Source: Mycolicibacterium holsaticum DSM 44478 = JCM 12374 (GTDB taxonomy: Bacteria > Actinomycetota > Actinomycetes > Mycobacteriales > Mycobacteriaceae). From it: a DNA stretch of 64,000 nt. Position 1 is the stretch's first letter. Each line of letters starts with the position of its first letter. The stretch lies in NCBI RefSeq assembly GCF_019645835.1, contig NZ_CP080998.1, forward strand, positions 3,410,001 through 3,474,000, in the 5' to 3' direction. The notes under the pieces were generated by a model. That model saw nothing but the letters and a program-made list of their open reading frames with translations. It searched no databases and was not told where the DNA came from. Position numbers and translations under genes: made by a program. Below, in pieces: positions 7,667 to 17,520 of this stretch.

Positions 7667-8127
7667 CGACCCTCGATGACGTCCTCGCGACCGCGACCGG
7701 CCGATCGCGGGCCGTGCTGGAGTACAGCCAGACCACCAAACGTCTCGTCGAGGCCGCCAAGGCTCCCGATTTCACTGCTGCCGACTGGGCACCGCTGGCC
7801 GAATTGATCGACGTCGACAACTTCGTCCGGGTCGGGCCGTTCAAAGAGGTGATGGAATGGGCCTCCTACACGGAGTTCCTCACCAACTGGGCGAAGTCCT
7901 CGGAGTGGGACTGTACATTTCAGCGCCTCACCGAGACACCGGACGTGGTGTTCCTCGAGCTGGAAGAACGCAGCCGCATAGGCGATTTCAACAGCGTGGT
8001 CAACAGCGTTTCGGTGTATGAGTTCAACACCGACGACAGGATTCGCCGCATCGCCGTCTACCTGCAGATGGAACTGCCCGCCGCCGGCTCGGTGCCGAGT
8101 TTCGATGGCGCCGAGGGCACGTCGTGA
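7663..8127 (+). CDS. NTF2/SnoaL-like protein, probable oxygenase partner
   Basis: A 154-residue protein whose start ATG overlaps the Rieske oxygenase stop. Aromatic-dioxygenase beta subunits have the same NTF2-like fold and the same gene position, so it may be the structural small subunit. However, the sequence (FKEVMEWASYTEFLTNWAKS, and VNSVSVYEFNTDDRIRRIAVYLQ near the end) reads more like a stand-alone SnoaL-type protein than a canonical beta subunit. Its stop overlaps the GTG of the broken P450 gene (GTGA), showing that an intact P450 once followed in the same operon. Confidence 0.8.
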   Translation: MTTLDDVLATATGRSRAVLEYSQTTKRLVEAAKAPDFTAADWAPLAELIDVDNFVRVGPFKEVMEWASYTEFLTNWAKSSEWDCTFQRLTETPDVVFLELEERSRIGDFNSVVNSVSVYEFNTDDRIRRIAVYLQMELPAAGSVPSFDGAEGTS

Positions 8128-8544
8128 CAGATCTCGACACCAGAGACTTCTTCACCGACAACGAATTGCTGCACGACCCGTACGCCTATTTGGCCGCGAT
8201 GCGTGACGAGTGTCCGTTGCGCAGCGAGAAGCACCACGACGTGGTGATGGTCACCGGTTATGACGAGGGCGGGATCTCATTCCCCACTTCATCGAGGAGA
8301 CATTGCGTTACGAGAGCCCGGTCCGTTCGGCCGTGGGCCGCACGCCTGTCCGGGAGCACCGCTGGCGCGCGCCGAAGGCCGAATCACGTTGGAGCGACTC
8401 TTCGACCGCACCGCCGAGATCAGGATCGACCGAGCCAGACACGGCCCACCCGGTGACCGGCGCCACTCGTATCTGCCGACCTCCATCCTGCGTGGCCTGA
8501 CCCGCCTCCACATCGAGTACGCCGAGGAGTCGCGTGCCTTTTGA
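8124..8544 (+). pseudogene. Cytochrome P450 pseudogene with two internal deletions
   Basis: Three recognisable P450 pieces follow one another in three frames. First, from GTG 8124 about 50 residues of N-terminus (DFFTDNELLHDPYAYLAAMR ... VVMVTGYDE). Second, from 8276 in another frame the K-helix piece IPHFIEETLRYESPV. Third, in a further frame the heme loop FGRGPHACPGAPLARAEG running to the C-terminus. Roughly 200 residues are missing between the first two and about 60 between the last two. The pieces align best with the intact P450 at 47576-48844 (DFFTDETLVTDPYPYF; CPGAPLARAEGRISLNRILD). The first start overlaps the upstream stop, marking the old operon position. Confidence 0.88.
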
Positions 8545-9289
8545 AAACACCACCGCCATCGTGACCGGCGGTGCCGCCGGGCTGGGACTGGCGATCGCCG
8601 AGGCGCTCGTCGGCCGGGGCGCCAAAGTCGCGATATTCGACATCGCCGCCGAGCAGATCGAAACACAGGTCGACCGCTTGCGCGGCGAAGGTGCGAAGGT
8701 CGCGGGCTACGTCGTGGACGTGTCCAACCGGAGCGCGGTCGAAGCCGCCGTCGCGCAGGTGCGGGCGGACCTGGGCCCAGTGCTGATTCTGATCAACAAC
8801 GCCGGCATCGAGCAGTTCGGCAAGTTCGACGAGATCACCGACGAGCAGTGGGACCGCGTCATGGCGGTCAATCTGCGGGGGCCGTTCATCTGCACACAGG
8901 TGGTGCTTCCCGACATGGCCGAGGCGCAGTGGGGCCGCATCGTCAACATCTCGTCGTCGAGCGCTCAGGGCGGGCAATCGCGAATGGCCGCCTACGTCAG
9001 TTCCAAGGCCGGTGTCATCGGGTTCACCAAGAGCCTGGCGCTGGAGCTCGGGCCGAAAGGCATCACGGTCAATACGATTCCGCCCGGCATGGTGGTCACC
9101 CCGATGCTGGAGAAGGCCATTGAAGAAGGACGGTTCACCGCCAGCCTCGAGCATTTCGCGAAGATCACACCGGTGCGCCGAGCGGGTCGGCCCGAGGACA
9201 TCGCCAACGCGGCGATCTTTCTGTGTCAGGACGAATCGGACTACATCACCGGTCAGGTCATCCCCGTCAACGGAGGGCGCCGGACATGA
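8534..9289 (+). CDS. Short-chain dehydrogenase/reductase (classical SDR)
   Basis: A 251-residue NAD(P)-dependent oxidoreductase. It shows the cofactor motif TGGAAGLG (TGxxxGxG), NNAG, and the catalytic Tyr154-x3-Lys158 (YVSSK), with PG..T after the active site. The GTG start at 8534 lies within the end of the P450 remnant, so the gene was translationally coupled to the lost P450. As last gene of the Rieske operon it probably dehydrogenates the hydroxylated product or a dihydrodiol-type intermediate. The C-terminal ITGQVIPVNGG is typical of FabG-like members. Confidence 0.93.
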   Translation: MPFENTTAIVTGGAAGLGLAIAEALVGRGAKVAIFDIAAEQIETQVDRLRGEGAKVAGYVVDVSNRSAVEAAVAQVRADLGPVLILINNAGIEQFGKFDEITDEQWDRVMAVNLRGPFICTQVVLPDMAEAQWGRIVNISSSSAQGGQSRMAAYVSSKAGVIGFTKSLALELGPKGITVNTIPPGMVVTPMLEKAIEEGRFTASLEHFAKITPVRRAGRPEDIANAAIFLCQDESDYITGQVIPVNGGRRT

Positions 9290-9337
9290 CCCTCGCGCCG
9301 CTGACCGCCGACATAATGAGCGCCCAACAGCCAGCGT

Positions 9338-10435
9338 TCAGCCCTGCGCCGCCAACTGCCCACATGCGGCAGCGATTTCGCGGCCGCGGGTGTCGCGCAC
9401 CGTGCACGACACGCCCCGCTCGCGCACGCGCCGCACGAATTCCCGCTCGGCGGGCTTGGGGCTGGCGTCCCATTGGCTGCCCGGCGTCGGGTTCAGCGGG
9501 ATGACGTTGACGTGCACGAGCGGTCCAAGCGCACCGTGCAGCCGCTTACCCAAAAGGTCCGCACGCCAAGGCTGGTCGTTGACGTCGCGGATCAGCGCGT
9601 ACTCGATCGACACCCGACGGCACGTCCCGTCCGCGTAATACCGTGCCGCAGCGAGGGCTTCGGCCACGTTCCAGCGGTTGTTCACCGGCACCAGCGTGTC
9701 GCGCAGTTCGTCGTCGGGGGCGTGCAGCGACAGCGCCAGCGTGACGTTGAGCCGTTCGTCGGCGAGCTTGCGAATCGCAGGCGCCAGGCCGACGGTGGAC
9801 ACGGTGACCGAACGCGCCGAGATGCCGAAACCGTTGGGCGCGGGTGCGACGATCCGACGCACCGCTGCGAGCACCCGGTTGTAATTGGCCAGCGGCTCGC
9901 CCATGCCCATGAACACGATGTTGGACAGCCGGCCCTTGTCGCGGTCACGCACCTCGGCCGCCGCGGCGCGGACCTGCTCGAGGATCTCGGCGGTCGACAG
10001 GTTGCGCTTCAGCCCGCCCTGGCCCGTCGCGCAGAACGGGCACGCCATGCCACATCCCGCCTGCGACGAGATGCACACGGTGTTGCGGTCGGGGTAACGC
10101 ATCAGCACCGACTCGAACGTGGTGCCGTCGACCGCGCGCCACAGCATCTTGCGTGTCTCACCTGCATCGGTCTCGATCTCGCGCACCGCGTCGAGCAGCT
10201 TGGGAAACAGCGCATCGGCGACCTGGTCGCGCACCCCGGCAGGTAGGTCGGTCATCTGGTGGGGGTCGGCGATCAGCCTGCCGTAGTACTGGTTGGCGAG
10301 CTGCTTGGCGCGAAACGCCGGCAGCCCGAGTTCACCGACGGCCGCCGCACGACCCGCTTCGTCGAGGTCGGCGAGATGCCGCGGCGGCATCGCGCGGCGC
10401 GGCGGATCGAAGACCAACGGCAAGGAGGTGGGCAT
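9338..10435 (-). CDS. rlmN: 23S rRNA (adenine2503-C2)-/tRNA A37-methyltransferase RlmN
   Basis: A radical-SAM enzyme of 365 residues that methylates C2 of A2503 in 23S rRNA and A37 of some tRNAs. The CGMACPFC cluster supplies the three cysteines for the [4Fe-4S] centre, and [10 protein letters not shown] is the SAM-binding GGE-type motif. The C-terminal [11 protein letters not shown] holds the second methyl-carrying cysteine. I chose ATG 10435 (MPTSLPLVF); the open frame continues 20 codons further but the shorter form matches usual family length. It converges with the SDR gene and begins the conserved mycobacterial block through yraN. Confidence 0.95.
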   Translation of the reverse strand: MPTSLPLVFDPPRRAMPPRHLADLDEAGRAAAVGELGLPAFRAKQLANQYYGRLIADPHQMTDLPAGVRDQVADALFPKLLDAVREIETDAGETRKMLWRAVDGTTFESVLMRYPDRNTVCISSQAGCGMACPFCATGQGGLKRNLSTAEILEQVRAAAAEVRDRDKGRLSNIVFMGMGEPLANYNRVLAAVRRIVAPAPNGFGISARSVTVSTVGLAPAIRKLADERLNVTLALSLHAPDDELRDTLVPVNNRWNVAEALAAARYYADGTCRRVSIEYALIRDVNDQPWRADLLGKRLHGALGPLVHVNVIPLNPTPGSQWDASPKPAEREFVRRVRERGVSCTVRDTRGREIAAACGQLAAQG

Positions 10436-10506
10436 GGGCTCAGGCCAGTATCCCACCTTCGCGGCGCGACGCCCGGTCGTGGCGTCCCGCCCCACCGGCG
10501 GCCGGC

Positions 10507-10998
10507 TCAGATCAACGCGTGGCGATGCTCCTCGCGAGGTTCCCCGGCGAGGGTCGCGAAGGCGTCCACGCCCGCCGTCAACGCATCGCGCTGCGCGGGT
10601 GTCATCTGCCGCAACACCCGGCGGATCGCGATGCGGCGATGATGGATGACACGATCGATCAGCGCCTTACCGGCCGAGGTCAGCGTCAACGCGATGTGGC
10701 GCCGGTCGGCCGGGTCGTCGCGCCGGTCGACCATGCCGATCTTGAGCAGCCGGTCACATATCCGGCTCGCGTTCGAAGCGCTGACCTGCAGACCTGCTGC
10801 GACACCGGCGAGGTTCAGGGCGCCGCGGGTGGAAATCATCATCATCACCCGCAGTTGGGGCACGGTCACCACGTCGTCGACGGTGGAAATCGAGGCCGCG
10901 GTGATGCCGACCAGGGCCCGCGACGCCCTCATCACCGATTCCACCTCGTCGCTCGTCACACCACCGCCGCGACCGGTCACCTTCGCCTCACTCTCCAC
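10507..10998 (-). CDS. MarR-family transcriptional regulator
   Basis: A 163-residue winged-helix regulator. Residues around 66-110 show the MarR pattern ([40 protein letters not shown]), with the D-x-R-x wing. It diverges from the glucose dehydrogenase gene; the 72-bp gap contains GTTTGCAAAC and other AT-rich sequence suited to an operator. GTG 10998 is the furthest start; an internal GTG is possible because no clear ribosome-binding site precedes either. It may control the dehydrogenase/GH15 operon. The ligand is unknown. Confidence 0.85.
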   Translation of the reverse strand: MESEAKVTGRGGGVTSDEVESVMRASRALVGITAASISTVDDVVTVPQLRVMMMISTRGALNLAGVAAGLQVSASNASRICDRLLKIGMVDRRDDPADRRHIALTLTSAGKALIDRVIHHRRIAIRRVLRQMTPAQRDALTAGVDAFATLAGEPREEHRHALI

Positions 10999-11034
10999 GG
11001 GGGGAAGTTATTTATCAAAGCGCAATCATTATCG

Positions 11035-11044
11035 GTTTGCAAAC
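11035..11044. promoter_or_regulatory. 10-bp palindrome in MarR/dehydrogenase divergent promoter
   Basis: GTTTGCAAAC is a perfect palindrome in the AT-rich gap between the MarR gene and the glucose dehydrogenase gene, 27 bp before the latter's start. It is a plausible regulator half or full site. Confidence 0.35.
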
Positions 11045-11070
11045 GCTGCGCAGCGGCAAGTCCTAACCGC

Positions 11071-12129
11071 ATGCAGGCGTTGACGGTGCAACCGGGCAAA
11101 TCGGACACCCTGGCTGTCGATGAGCGCGACGACCCGAAACCCGGACCGGGTGAACTCCTGGTGGACGGCCTGGCCATCGGTGTGTGCGGCACCGACAAGG
11201 AGATCGTCGCCGGACAGTACGGGTGGGCGCCGCCCGGTCGACAGTCCCTGGTGATCGGACATGAGTCGTTGGGCCGGGTGGCCGCCGCGCCGCCCGACGC
11301 ATCGTTCTCCCCAGGCGACCTCGTGGTCGGCGTGGTGCGCAGACCCGACCCAGTGCCGTGTCGGGCCTGCGCCCACGGCGAGTTCGACATGTGCCGCAAC
11401 GGTCGCTACACCGAACGCGGTATCAAGGAAATCGACGGCTACGGCAGCCAAAGATGGTGTGTCGAAACGGATTACGCGGTGTCCGTCGATAACGGTCTTC
11501 GTGATGTCGGGATGCTCATCGAACCGACCACGGTGGTGGCCAAGGCCTGGGAACAGGTCCGGCGCGTCGGCCAACGGGCATACTTCGACCCCGAGCGGGC
11601 GCTGATCACCGGCGCCGGCCCGATCGGCCTGCTGGCCGCCCTGCTGGCCGTACAGCAAGGCCTCGACACCCACATCCTCGACCGCGTCACCGACGGGCCC
11701 AAACCTGGGATCGCCGCGGCGCTGGGTGCCACCTACCACCATGACGACATCGACGACGTCGCCGCCAAGCTGCACCCCGACGTGGTGATCGAGGCGACCG
11801 GAGCCGGGCCGGTGATCTTCGGCGCCATCGCCAACACGTCGGCATACGGCATCGTCTGCCTGACCGGGGTCTCCCCGACCGGGCGCCGTCTGAAGATCGA
11901 CGCCGGCGCCATCAACCGCGAGCTGGTACTGGAAAACGACGTGGTGGTGGGATCGGTCAACGCCAACCTGCGCCACTATCGCCAGGCCGCCGAGGCGCTG
12001 GCCAAGGCTGACAAGGACTGGCTGGCCAGCCTGATCACCCGGCGAGTACCGCTGCACCGGGCCGCCGATGCGTTCACCGCCCAACCCGATGACGTGAAGG
12101 TGGTCATCACCCTCGACGACGCGAGCTGA
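11071..12129 (+). CDS. Zinc-dependent glucose 1-dehydrogenase-type alcohol dehydrogenase
   Basis: A 352-residue medium-chain dehydrogenase. Catalytic zinc ligands are visible in GVCGTDKE and IGHESLGRV, structural-zinc cysteines in VPCRACAHGEFDMCRNG, and the nucleotide-binding ITGAGPIGLLAALLA motif near residue 175. The insertion pattern and C-terminal domain resemble archaeal/actinobacterial glucose dehydrogenases that oxidise aldoses to lactones. ATG 11071 is the first start after the divergent promoter; the longer upstream frame is antisense to rlmN and MarR. A single base separates it from the GH15 gene, so the two are co-transcribed and probably act on the same sugar. Confidence 0.87.
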   Translation: MQALTVQPGKSDTLAVDERDDPKPGPGELLVDGLAIGVCGTDKEIVAGQYGWAPPGRQSLVIGHESLGRVAAAPPDASFSPGDLVVGVVRRPDPVPCRACAHGEFDMCRNGRYTERGIKEIDGYGSQRWCVETDYAVSVDNGLRDVGMLIEPTTVVAKAWEQVRRVGQRAYFDPERALITGAGPIGLLAALLAVQQGLDTHILDRVTDGPKPGIAAALGATYHHDDIDDVAAKLHPDVVIEATGAGPVIFGAIANTSAYGIVCLTGVSPTGRRLKIDAGAINRELVLENDVVVGSVNANLRHYRQAAEALAKADKDWLASLITRRVPLHRAADAFTAQPDDVKVVITLDDAS

Positions 12130-12130
12130 C

Positions 12131-13963
12131 ATGCCCGCGATCGAGGACTACGCGCTGATCGGTGATCTTCAGACCGCCGCGCTCGTGGGCCGCGACGGCG
12201 CGATCGACTGGCTGTGCCTGCCGCATTTCGATTCACCGGCCTGCTTTGCGGCGCTGCTCGGCGGGGCTGACGCGGGAACATGGCAGATGGCGCCGGCCGG
12301 CGGGGGTCCGGCCACCCGGCGGAAGTACCGTGACGACTCGCTGGTGCTCGAAACCGAATGGCAGACCGAGCACGGAAGCGTTCGGCTCATCGACCTCATG
12401 CCGCCGCGCGGCGTTGCCGCCGACGTGGTCCGCATCGTCGAGGGGCTCGGCGGCGAGGTGGCGATGGCCATGACGCTGCGGCTGCGGTTCGACTACGGCC
12501 ACGTGGTGCCCTGGGTACGCCGCCTCGACGGCGGCCTTTCGGCCATTGCCGGGCCGGATGCGGTGTGGCTGCGCACACCGGTCGACACGCATGGCCGCGA
12601 CCTGACCACCTTCGCCGAGTTCACCGTCGCCGAAGGGCAGCGCATTCCGTTCGTGCTCACCCACCAGCTGTCCCACCTGCCGGCGCCGGAACCGGTCGAC
12701 GCCGAACGGGCGCTGGCCGAAACCGAACGCTGGTGGAGCAAGTGGATGGCCCAGTGCCAATACACCGGATCGTGGCAACCGGAGGTGCGCCGGGCCTTGA
12801 TGCTGCTCAAGGCGCTCACCTTCGCGCCGACCGGCGGCATCCTGGCCGCCGCGACCACGTCGCTGCCCGAGCAACTCGGGGGCCCCCGCAACTGGGACTA
12901 CCGGTACTGCTGGCTTCGCGACGCCACCTTCACCCTGCAGGCGCTGCTCGGCACCGGTTTCGCCGAGGAGGCGCGGGCATGGCGGGAATGGCTGGTGCGC
13001 GCGGTGGCGGGCGACCCGGCCGACCTGCAGATCATGTACGGCGCCGACGGCCGGCGGCGGCTGCCCGAACTCGAACTGCCCTGGCTGTCCGGTTACCAGA
13101 ATTCGGCCCCGGTACGGGTGGGCAACGCCGCGGCAGACCAACTGCAACTCGACGTATGGGGCGAGGTGCTCGACGGGCTGCACCTGGCCAGAGATTGCGG
13201 GTTGCCGACCGACAACACCGCCTGGGACGTTCAGCGCGCACTTCTGGACTTTCTCGAGGGCAACTGGACAAAGCGCGACAGCAGCCTGTGGGAAATCCGC
13301 GGGCCCGCACGCCATTTCGTGCACTCCAAGGTCATGGCATGGGCCGGGGTCGACCGGGCGGTGCGCACTGTCGAAAACCACGACCTGCCCGGACCGCTCG
13401 GCAGATGGCGCGCCTTGCGCGACGAGATCCACGCTGACATCTGCCACCGCGGATACAACGCGCAGCGTGGTTCGTTCACCCAGTCCTACGGTTCTGATCA
13501 CCTTGACGCCGCGCTGCTACTGCTGCCACGGGTGGGCTTTCTGCCCTACGACGATCCGCGCATCGTCGGCACCGTGCAGGCCGTGCAAAAGGAGCTCAGC
13601 TGCGACGGGCTGCTGTTGCGGTACCTGCCGGAAAAAAGCGACGACGGCCTTCCCGGCGGGGAGGGGGCATTTCTGGCCTGCAGCTTCTGGCTCGTCGACG
13701 CGCTGTGCGGCATCGGCCGCCCCGCCGAGGCCACCGCGCTCTTCGAGCGTCTGCTGGATCTGCGCAACGACGTCGGACTGCTCAGCGAGGAGTACGACCC
13801 GAAAGCCGGCCGGCAACTGGGCAATACGCCGCAGGCCTTCAGCCTCGTCGGCTTGATCAACAGCGCGCGACAGCTCAGCGGCCACCACACCATGACGTCG
13901 GCACACCACCGTCGACAACAGCTCCCTCACCGGCGTGAGCGTGCCCGGCCAAATCACAATTAG
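12131..13963 (+). CDS. Glycoside hydrolase family 15 enzyme (trehalase/glucoamylase-like)
   Basis: A 610-residue cytosolic GH15 protein. The N-terminal beta-sandwich domain (YALIGDLQTAALVGRDGAID WLCLP) is followed by the (alpha/alpha)6 barrel with NWDYRYCWLRDA, the general-acid segment SLWEIRGP and the general-base segment LLSEEYDP near the end. Mycobacterial trehalase belongs to this family and splits trehalose into two glucoses; this protein is somewhat shorter than that enzyme, so trehalase, glucoamylase or another alpha-glucosidase activity are all possible. Coupled to the glucose dehydrogenase, it could feed glucose directly into oxidation. The last 20 residues are basic and unlike the family. 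Confidence 0.88.
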   Translation: MPAIEDYALIGDLQTAALVGRDGAIDWLCLPHFDSPACFAALLGGADAGTWQMAPAGGGPATRRKYRDDSLVLETEWQTEHGSVRLIDLMPPRGVAADVVRIVEGLGGEVAMAMTLRLRFDYGHVVPWVRRLDGGLSAIAGPDAVWLRTPVDTHGRDLTTFAEFTVAEGQRIPFVLTHQLSHLPAPEPVDAERALAETERWWSKWMAQCQYTGSWQPEVRRALMLLKALTFAPTGGILAAATTSLPEQLGGPRNWDYRYCWLRDATFTLQALLGTGFAEEARAWREWLVRAVAGDPADLQIMYGADGRRRLPELELPWLSGYQNSAPVRVGNAAADQLQLDVWGEVLDGLHLARDCGLPTDNTAWDVQRALLDFLEGNWTKRDSSLWEIRGPARHFVHSKVMAWAGVDRAVRTVENHDLPGPLGRWRALRDEIHADICHRGYNAQRGSFTQSYGSDHLDAALLLLPRVGFLPYDDPRIVGTVQAVQKELSCDGLLLRYLPEKSDDGLPGGEGAFLACSFWLVDALCGIGRPAEATALFERLLDLRNDVGLLSEEYDPKAGRQLGNTPQAFSLVGLINSARQLSGHHTMTSAHHRRQQLPHRRERARPNHN

Positions 13964-13980
13964 TTCTCAGCTTGCAATCG

Positions 13981-13994
13981 TTGCTGAACAGCAA
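13981..13994. promoter_or_regulatory. Inverted repeat upstream of ANTAR gene
   Basis: TTGCTG AA CAGCAA forms a perfect 6-bp inverted repeat between the GH15 stop and the ANTAR start. It could be an operator or a small RNA hairpin; a weak terminator is also possible. Confidence 0.3.
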
Positions 13995-14053
13995 TCAAAG
14001 GCGTAGGACGGAAATGACGCCCCGTCCACGGATTGATCCGCAGAGGAGCAGCA

Positions 14054-14407
14054 ATGACACTCACTTTGGCCGGCGCCGACCAGGCCAGCCGCAAAACACC
14101 CGCCACGTCGACCACCGACACCGAGCGCCTGCAACGCGAGGTCGCTCAGCTGCGGGACAAGCTGGCCGGCCAACCCGTGATCGAACAGGCCAAAGGGATG
14201 CTCATGCAGACCTTCGGCCTCAGCTCCGAGCAGGCGTTCGATGTCCTTCGCGTGCTGTCGCAAGACAGCAACGTCCGGTTGCGCCGGGTCGCATGCTGCG
14301 TCGTCGACTACTGGACGCGCTGCGGGCCCCGACCCGACTTCGATGCCGCCGCCGAATTCCTGCAGACCTTGCGCACGGGGTTACGCGCAACCGTCGGCGA
14401 TCACTGA
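14054..14407 (+). CDS. Orphan ANTAR-domain RNA-binding antiterminator
   Basis: A 117-residue protein consisting of a short polar N-terminus, a coiled-coil start (ERLQREVAQLRDKLAGQ) and an ANTAR domain, with the diagnostic VIEQAKGMLMQTFGLSSEQA and the later alternating aromatic/alanine positions (RRVACCVVDYW). ANTAR domains bind paired hairpins in nascent RNA and prevent termination. There is no GAF, PAS or receiver domain, so the signal input must come from a partner. ATG 14054 follows AGAGGAG; the frame opens at 14033 but lacks that site. It converges with cdsA. Confidence 0.9.
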   Translation: MTLTLAGADQASRKTPATSTTDTERLQREVAQLRDKLAGQPVIEQAKGMLMQTFGLSSEQAFDVLRVLSQDSNVRLRRVACCVVDYWTRCGPRPDFDAAAEFLQTLRTGLRATVGDH

Positions 14408-14429
14408 ACCCGGCCGACAAGGCGCGCGG

Positions 14430-15314
14430 CTACGCCAGCAACGTCAGAACGACCCAACCGGCCACAGCCGACGGAAGCATCGCGTCGATGCGGTCCATGA
14501 TGCCGCCGTGACCGGGCAGCAGGGTGCCCATGTCCTTGATCTTGAGGTCGCGTTTGACCTGCGACTCGACCAGATCCCCGAGGACGCCGGTGACGACGAG
14601 CATCAGTCCCAGGGGCACCCCGACCCATGCGGGCTTGTCCATCAGGAACGTCACCGAAAGCACCGCGGCCCCGACGCCGAACAGCAGCGATCCGCCCAGC
14701 CCCTCCCAGGACTTCTTCGGGCTGATCGCCGGCGCCATCAGATGCTTGCCGAACAGCACCCCGGCCACATATCCGCCGATGTCGGCGAACACCACCGTGG
14801 CGATCACCGTGAACACCCGGGCCCCGCCGCGGTCCTGGAAGATCAGCAGCGCGGTGAAGCTGGCGAACAACGGCACCCACGTCGCCAGCAGCACCGTGGC
14901 GGCGATGTCGCGCAGGTAGTTGACCGGCTGCTGGCGCAGCCCGTGCCCGACGAGCCGCCACACCATGCAGACGACGATCGTGCCGCCGTACGCGCCGAGC
15001 ACCCCGGCCGGGCCGTAGGGCCAGCTCAACCAGATCATCGCCTGGCCGCCGAGCAGCAGCGGGACGGCCGGCAGGTCGTAGCCGGCCTCACGCAGCCGGC
15101 GAATCACCTCGTGGGTGGCGATCGGGATGAAGAAGGCCAGCACCGGCAGCCAGCCGATCGGCCAGAACAACAGCGTGCCGATCGCCACACCGCCCAGCAG
15201 CACGCCGACGCCGATGGCCGCGGGCAGATCGCGACCCGCCCGCGACTTCTTCTTGGGCGGCTCGCTTGGGCCGGCTTCGGTGTCTGCCACGGGAGTCGCT
15301 TGCTGTCGGGCCAC
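14430..15314 (-). CDS. cdsA: Phosphatidate cytidylyltransferase
   Basis: A 294-residue membrane enzyme making CDP-diacylglycerol from phosphatidate and CTP, the branch point for phosphatidylinositol, PIMs and cardiolipin. A hydrophilic N-terminal tail of about 25 residues precedes seven to eight hydrophobic helices. The C-terminal CDS signature is complete: VKRDLKIKD followed by GTLLPGHGGIMDRID. It overlaps the frr stop by one base (15314) and is transcribed with pyrH and frr in the common actinobacterial order. Confidence 0.95.
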   Translation of the reverse strand: MARQQATPVADTEAGPSEPPKKKSRAGRDLPAAIGVGVLLGGVAIGTLLFWPIGWLPVLAFFIPIATHEVIRRLREAGYDLPAVPLLLGGQAMIWLSWPYGPAGVLGAYGGTIVVCMVWRLVGHGLRQQPVNYLRDIAATVLLATWVPLFASFTALLIFQDRGGARVFTVIATVVFADIGGYVAGVLFGKHLMAPAISPKKSWEGLGGSLLFGVGAAVLSVTFLMDKPAWVGVPLGLMLVVTGVLGDLVESQVKRDLKIKDMGTLLPGHGGIMDRIDAMLPSAVAGWVVLTLLA

Positions 15315-15871
15315 TAGACCTCCAGCAACTCGCCTTCTTTGTGCTTGACGAGGTCGTCGATCTGCGCCGTGTACTGGTGGGTGGTCTTGTCGAGGTCCTT
15401 CTCCGCGCGGGAGACCTCGTCCTCGCCGGCCTCGCCGTCCTTTTTGATGCGGTGCAGTTCCTCCATCGCCTTACGGCGGATGGCACGCACCGACACGCGC
15501 GCGTCCTCACCCTTGGCCTTGGCCTGTTTGACCAGGTCACGGCGGCGTTCTTCGGTGAGCTGCGGGATGGCCACCCGAATGATGTTGCCGTCGTTGGTGG
15601 GGTTCACCCCGAGATCGGAGTTGCGGATCGCGTCCTCGATGTTGCGTAGTTGGTTCGTCTCGTACGGCTTGATCACCACCATCCGCGCTTCAGGCACGTT
15701 GATGCTCGACAGCTGCGTGATGGGGGTTGGCGAGCCGTAGTAGTCGACGGTGACGCGCGCGAACATGCCGGGGTTGGCGCGGCCGGTGCGGATGGACGCC
15801 AGGTCGTCGCGCGCCACCGCCACGGCCTTTTCCATCTTCTCTTCGGCGTCGAAGAGGGTTTCCTCGATCAC
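15314..15871 (-). CDS. frr: Ribosome recycling factor
   Basis: A 185-residue protein that, with EF-G, splits post-termination ribosomes. Full-length family match: [20 protein letters not shown] in the first helix, the [19 protein letters not shown] beta domain, and [21 protein letters not shown] C-terminal helices. It lies 41 bp downstream of pyrH and directly abuts cdsA, the typical pyrH-frr-cdsA arrangement. Confidence 0.97.
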   Translation of the reverse strand: MIEETLFDAEEKMEKAVAVARDDLASIRTGRANPGMFARVTVDYYGSPTPITQLSSINVPEARMVVIKPYETNQLRNIEDAIRNSDLGVNPTNDGNIIRVAIPQLTEERRRDLVKQAKAKGEDARVSVRAIRRKAMEELHRIKKDGEAGEDEVSRAEKDLDKTTHQYTAQIDDLVKHKEGELLEV

Positions 15872-15912
15872 GGTGCTTCTCCTGTTCCTGCTTCTCGGTG
15901 CACAACCGACCG

Positions 15913-16716
15913 TCAGGTGGTGACCAGTGTTCCGATCTTCTCACCTGCGACGGCCCGCGCGATATTGCCGTCGACCAGAAGGTTGAACACCAGGATCGGC
16001 ATACCGTTGTCCATGCACAGGCTAAACGCGGTGGCGTCGGCGACTTTCAGGCCGCGGTCGATGACCTCGCGGTGGCTGATCGCGGTCAGCAGCTCGGCGT
16101 CGGGGTGCACGCGGGGATCGGCGGTGAAGACCCCGTCGACCGCCTTGGCCATCAACACCACCTCGGCGCCGATCTCCAGCGCCCGCTGCGCCGCGGTGGT
16201 GTCGGTGGAGAAATACGGCAGGCCCATGCCTGCGCCGAAGATCACCACCCGGCCCTTTTCCAGGTGCCTGCGCGCTCGCAGCGGAATGTACGGTTCGGCG
16301 ACCTGACCCATCGTTATCGCGGTCTGCACCCGGGTGGCGATGCCTTCCTTTTCCAGGAAGTCTTGCAGCGCAAGGCTGTTCATCACCGTGCCGAGCATGC
16401 CCATGTAATCGCTGCGGGTGCGCTCCATACCGCGCTGCTGCAACTGCGCGCCGCGGAAGAAGTTACCGCCGCCGATGACGACTGCCACCTGCACGCCGCT
16501 GCGGACCACTTCGGCGATCTGCCGGGCGACCAGGTGCACGACGTCGGGGTCCAGGCCCACTTGGCCACCGCCGAACATCTCGCCGCCGAGCTTGAGCAGC
16601 ACGCGGGTGTACATCGGGCGGATGGACGCGGCGGAGGACGATGGGCCGGCGCCGTTCGGGCCGTTCGGCTCCGAAGCCGCCTGACCGGCGGCGGCGCTGT
16701 CGACGGGGTCCGCCAT
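15913..16716 (-). CDS. pyrH: Uridylate kinase
   Basis: A 267-residue amino-acid-kinase-fold enzyme phosphorylating UMP to [17 protein letters not shown] is the N-terminal phosphate-binding motif; IGGGNFFRG and GTGNPYFSTDT-like ([11 protein letters not shown]) segments follow. A variable 30-residue N-terminal extension rich in Ala/Ser/Pro (before MYTRVLLK) could be shortened if a later start is used. A hairpin at 16768-16789 separates it from the upstream methyltransferase gene, so pyrH probably has its own promoter in the 80-bp gap. Confidence 0.95.
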   Translation of the reverse strand: MADPVDSAAAGQAASEPNGPNGAGPSSSAASIRPMYTRVLLKLGGEMFGGGQVGLDPDVVHLVARQIAEVVRSGVQVAVVIGGGNFFRGAQLQQRGMERTRSDYMGMLGTVMNSLALQDFLEKEGIATRVQTAITMGQVAEPYIPLRARRHLEKGRVVIFGAGMGLPYFSTDTTAAQRALEIGAEVVLMAKAVDGVFTADPRVHPDAELLTAISHREVIDRGLKVADATAFSLCMDNGMPILVFNLLVDGNIARAVAGEKIGTLVTT

Positions 16717-16767
16717 CCGACTCCTTCGAGGTCCTCGCTAGGTTCCCCTCATCCTGCCTCATGGCGG

Positions 16768-16789
16768 CCACCCCGGCGCTGTGGGGTGG
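16768..16789. terminator. Probable terminator between methyltransferase and pyrH
   Basis: CCACCCC and GGGGTGG form a perfect 7-bp stem with an 8-nt loop, located just past the methyltransferase stop on the minus strand and before the pyrH start. There is no obvious U-run, as is common in mycobacteria. Confidence 0.5.
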
Positions 16790-16796
16790 GTGTGGA

Positions 16797-17519
<723 letters not shown>

Positions 17520-17520
<1 letters not shown>

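Noticed and set aside
9286..9504. ATG overlapping the SDR stop (ATGA), opening a frame of about 70 codons
   Set aside because: Most of it is antisense to rlmN and the translation has no family features; it could at most be the start of a lost operon gene.
10153..11070. Long N-terminal extension of the glucose dehydrogenase frame
   Set aside because: It runs antisense through rlmN and the MarR gene; ATG 11071 begins the recognisable dehydrogenase N-terminus.
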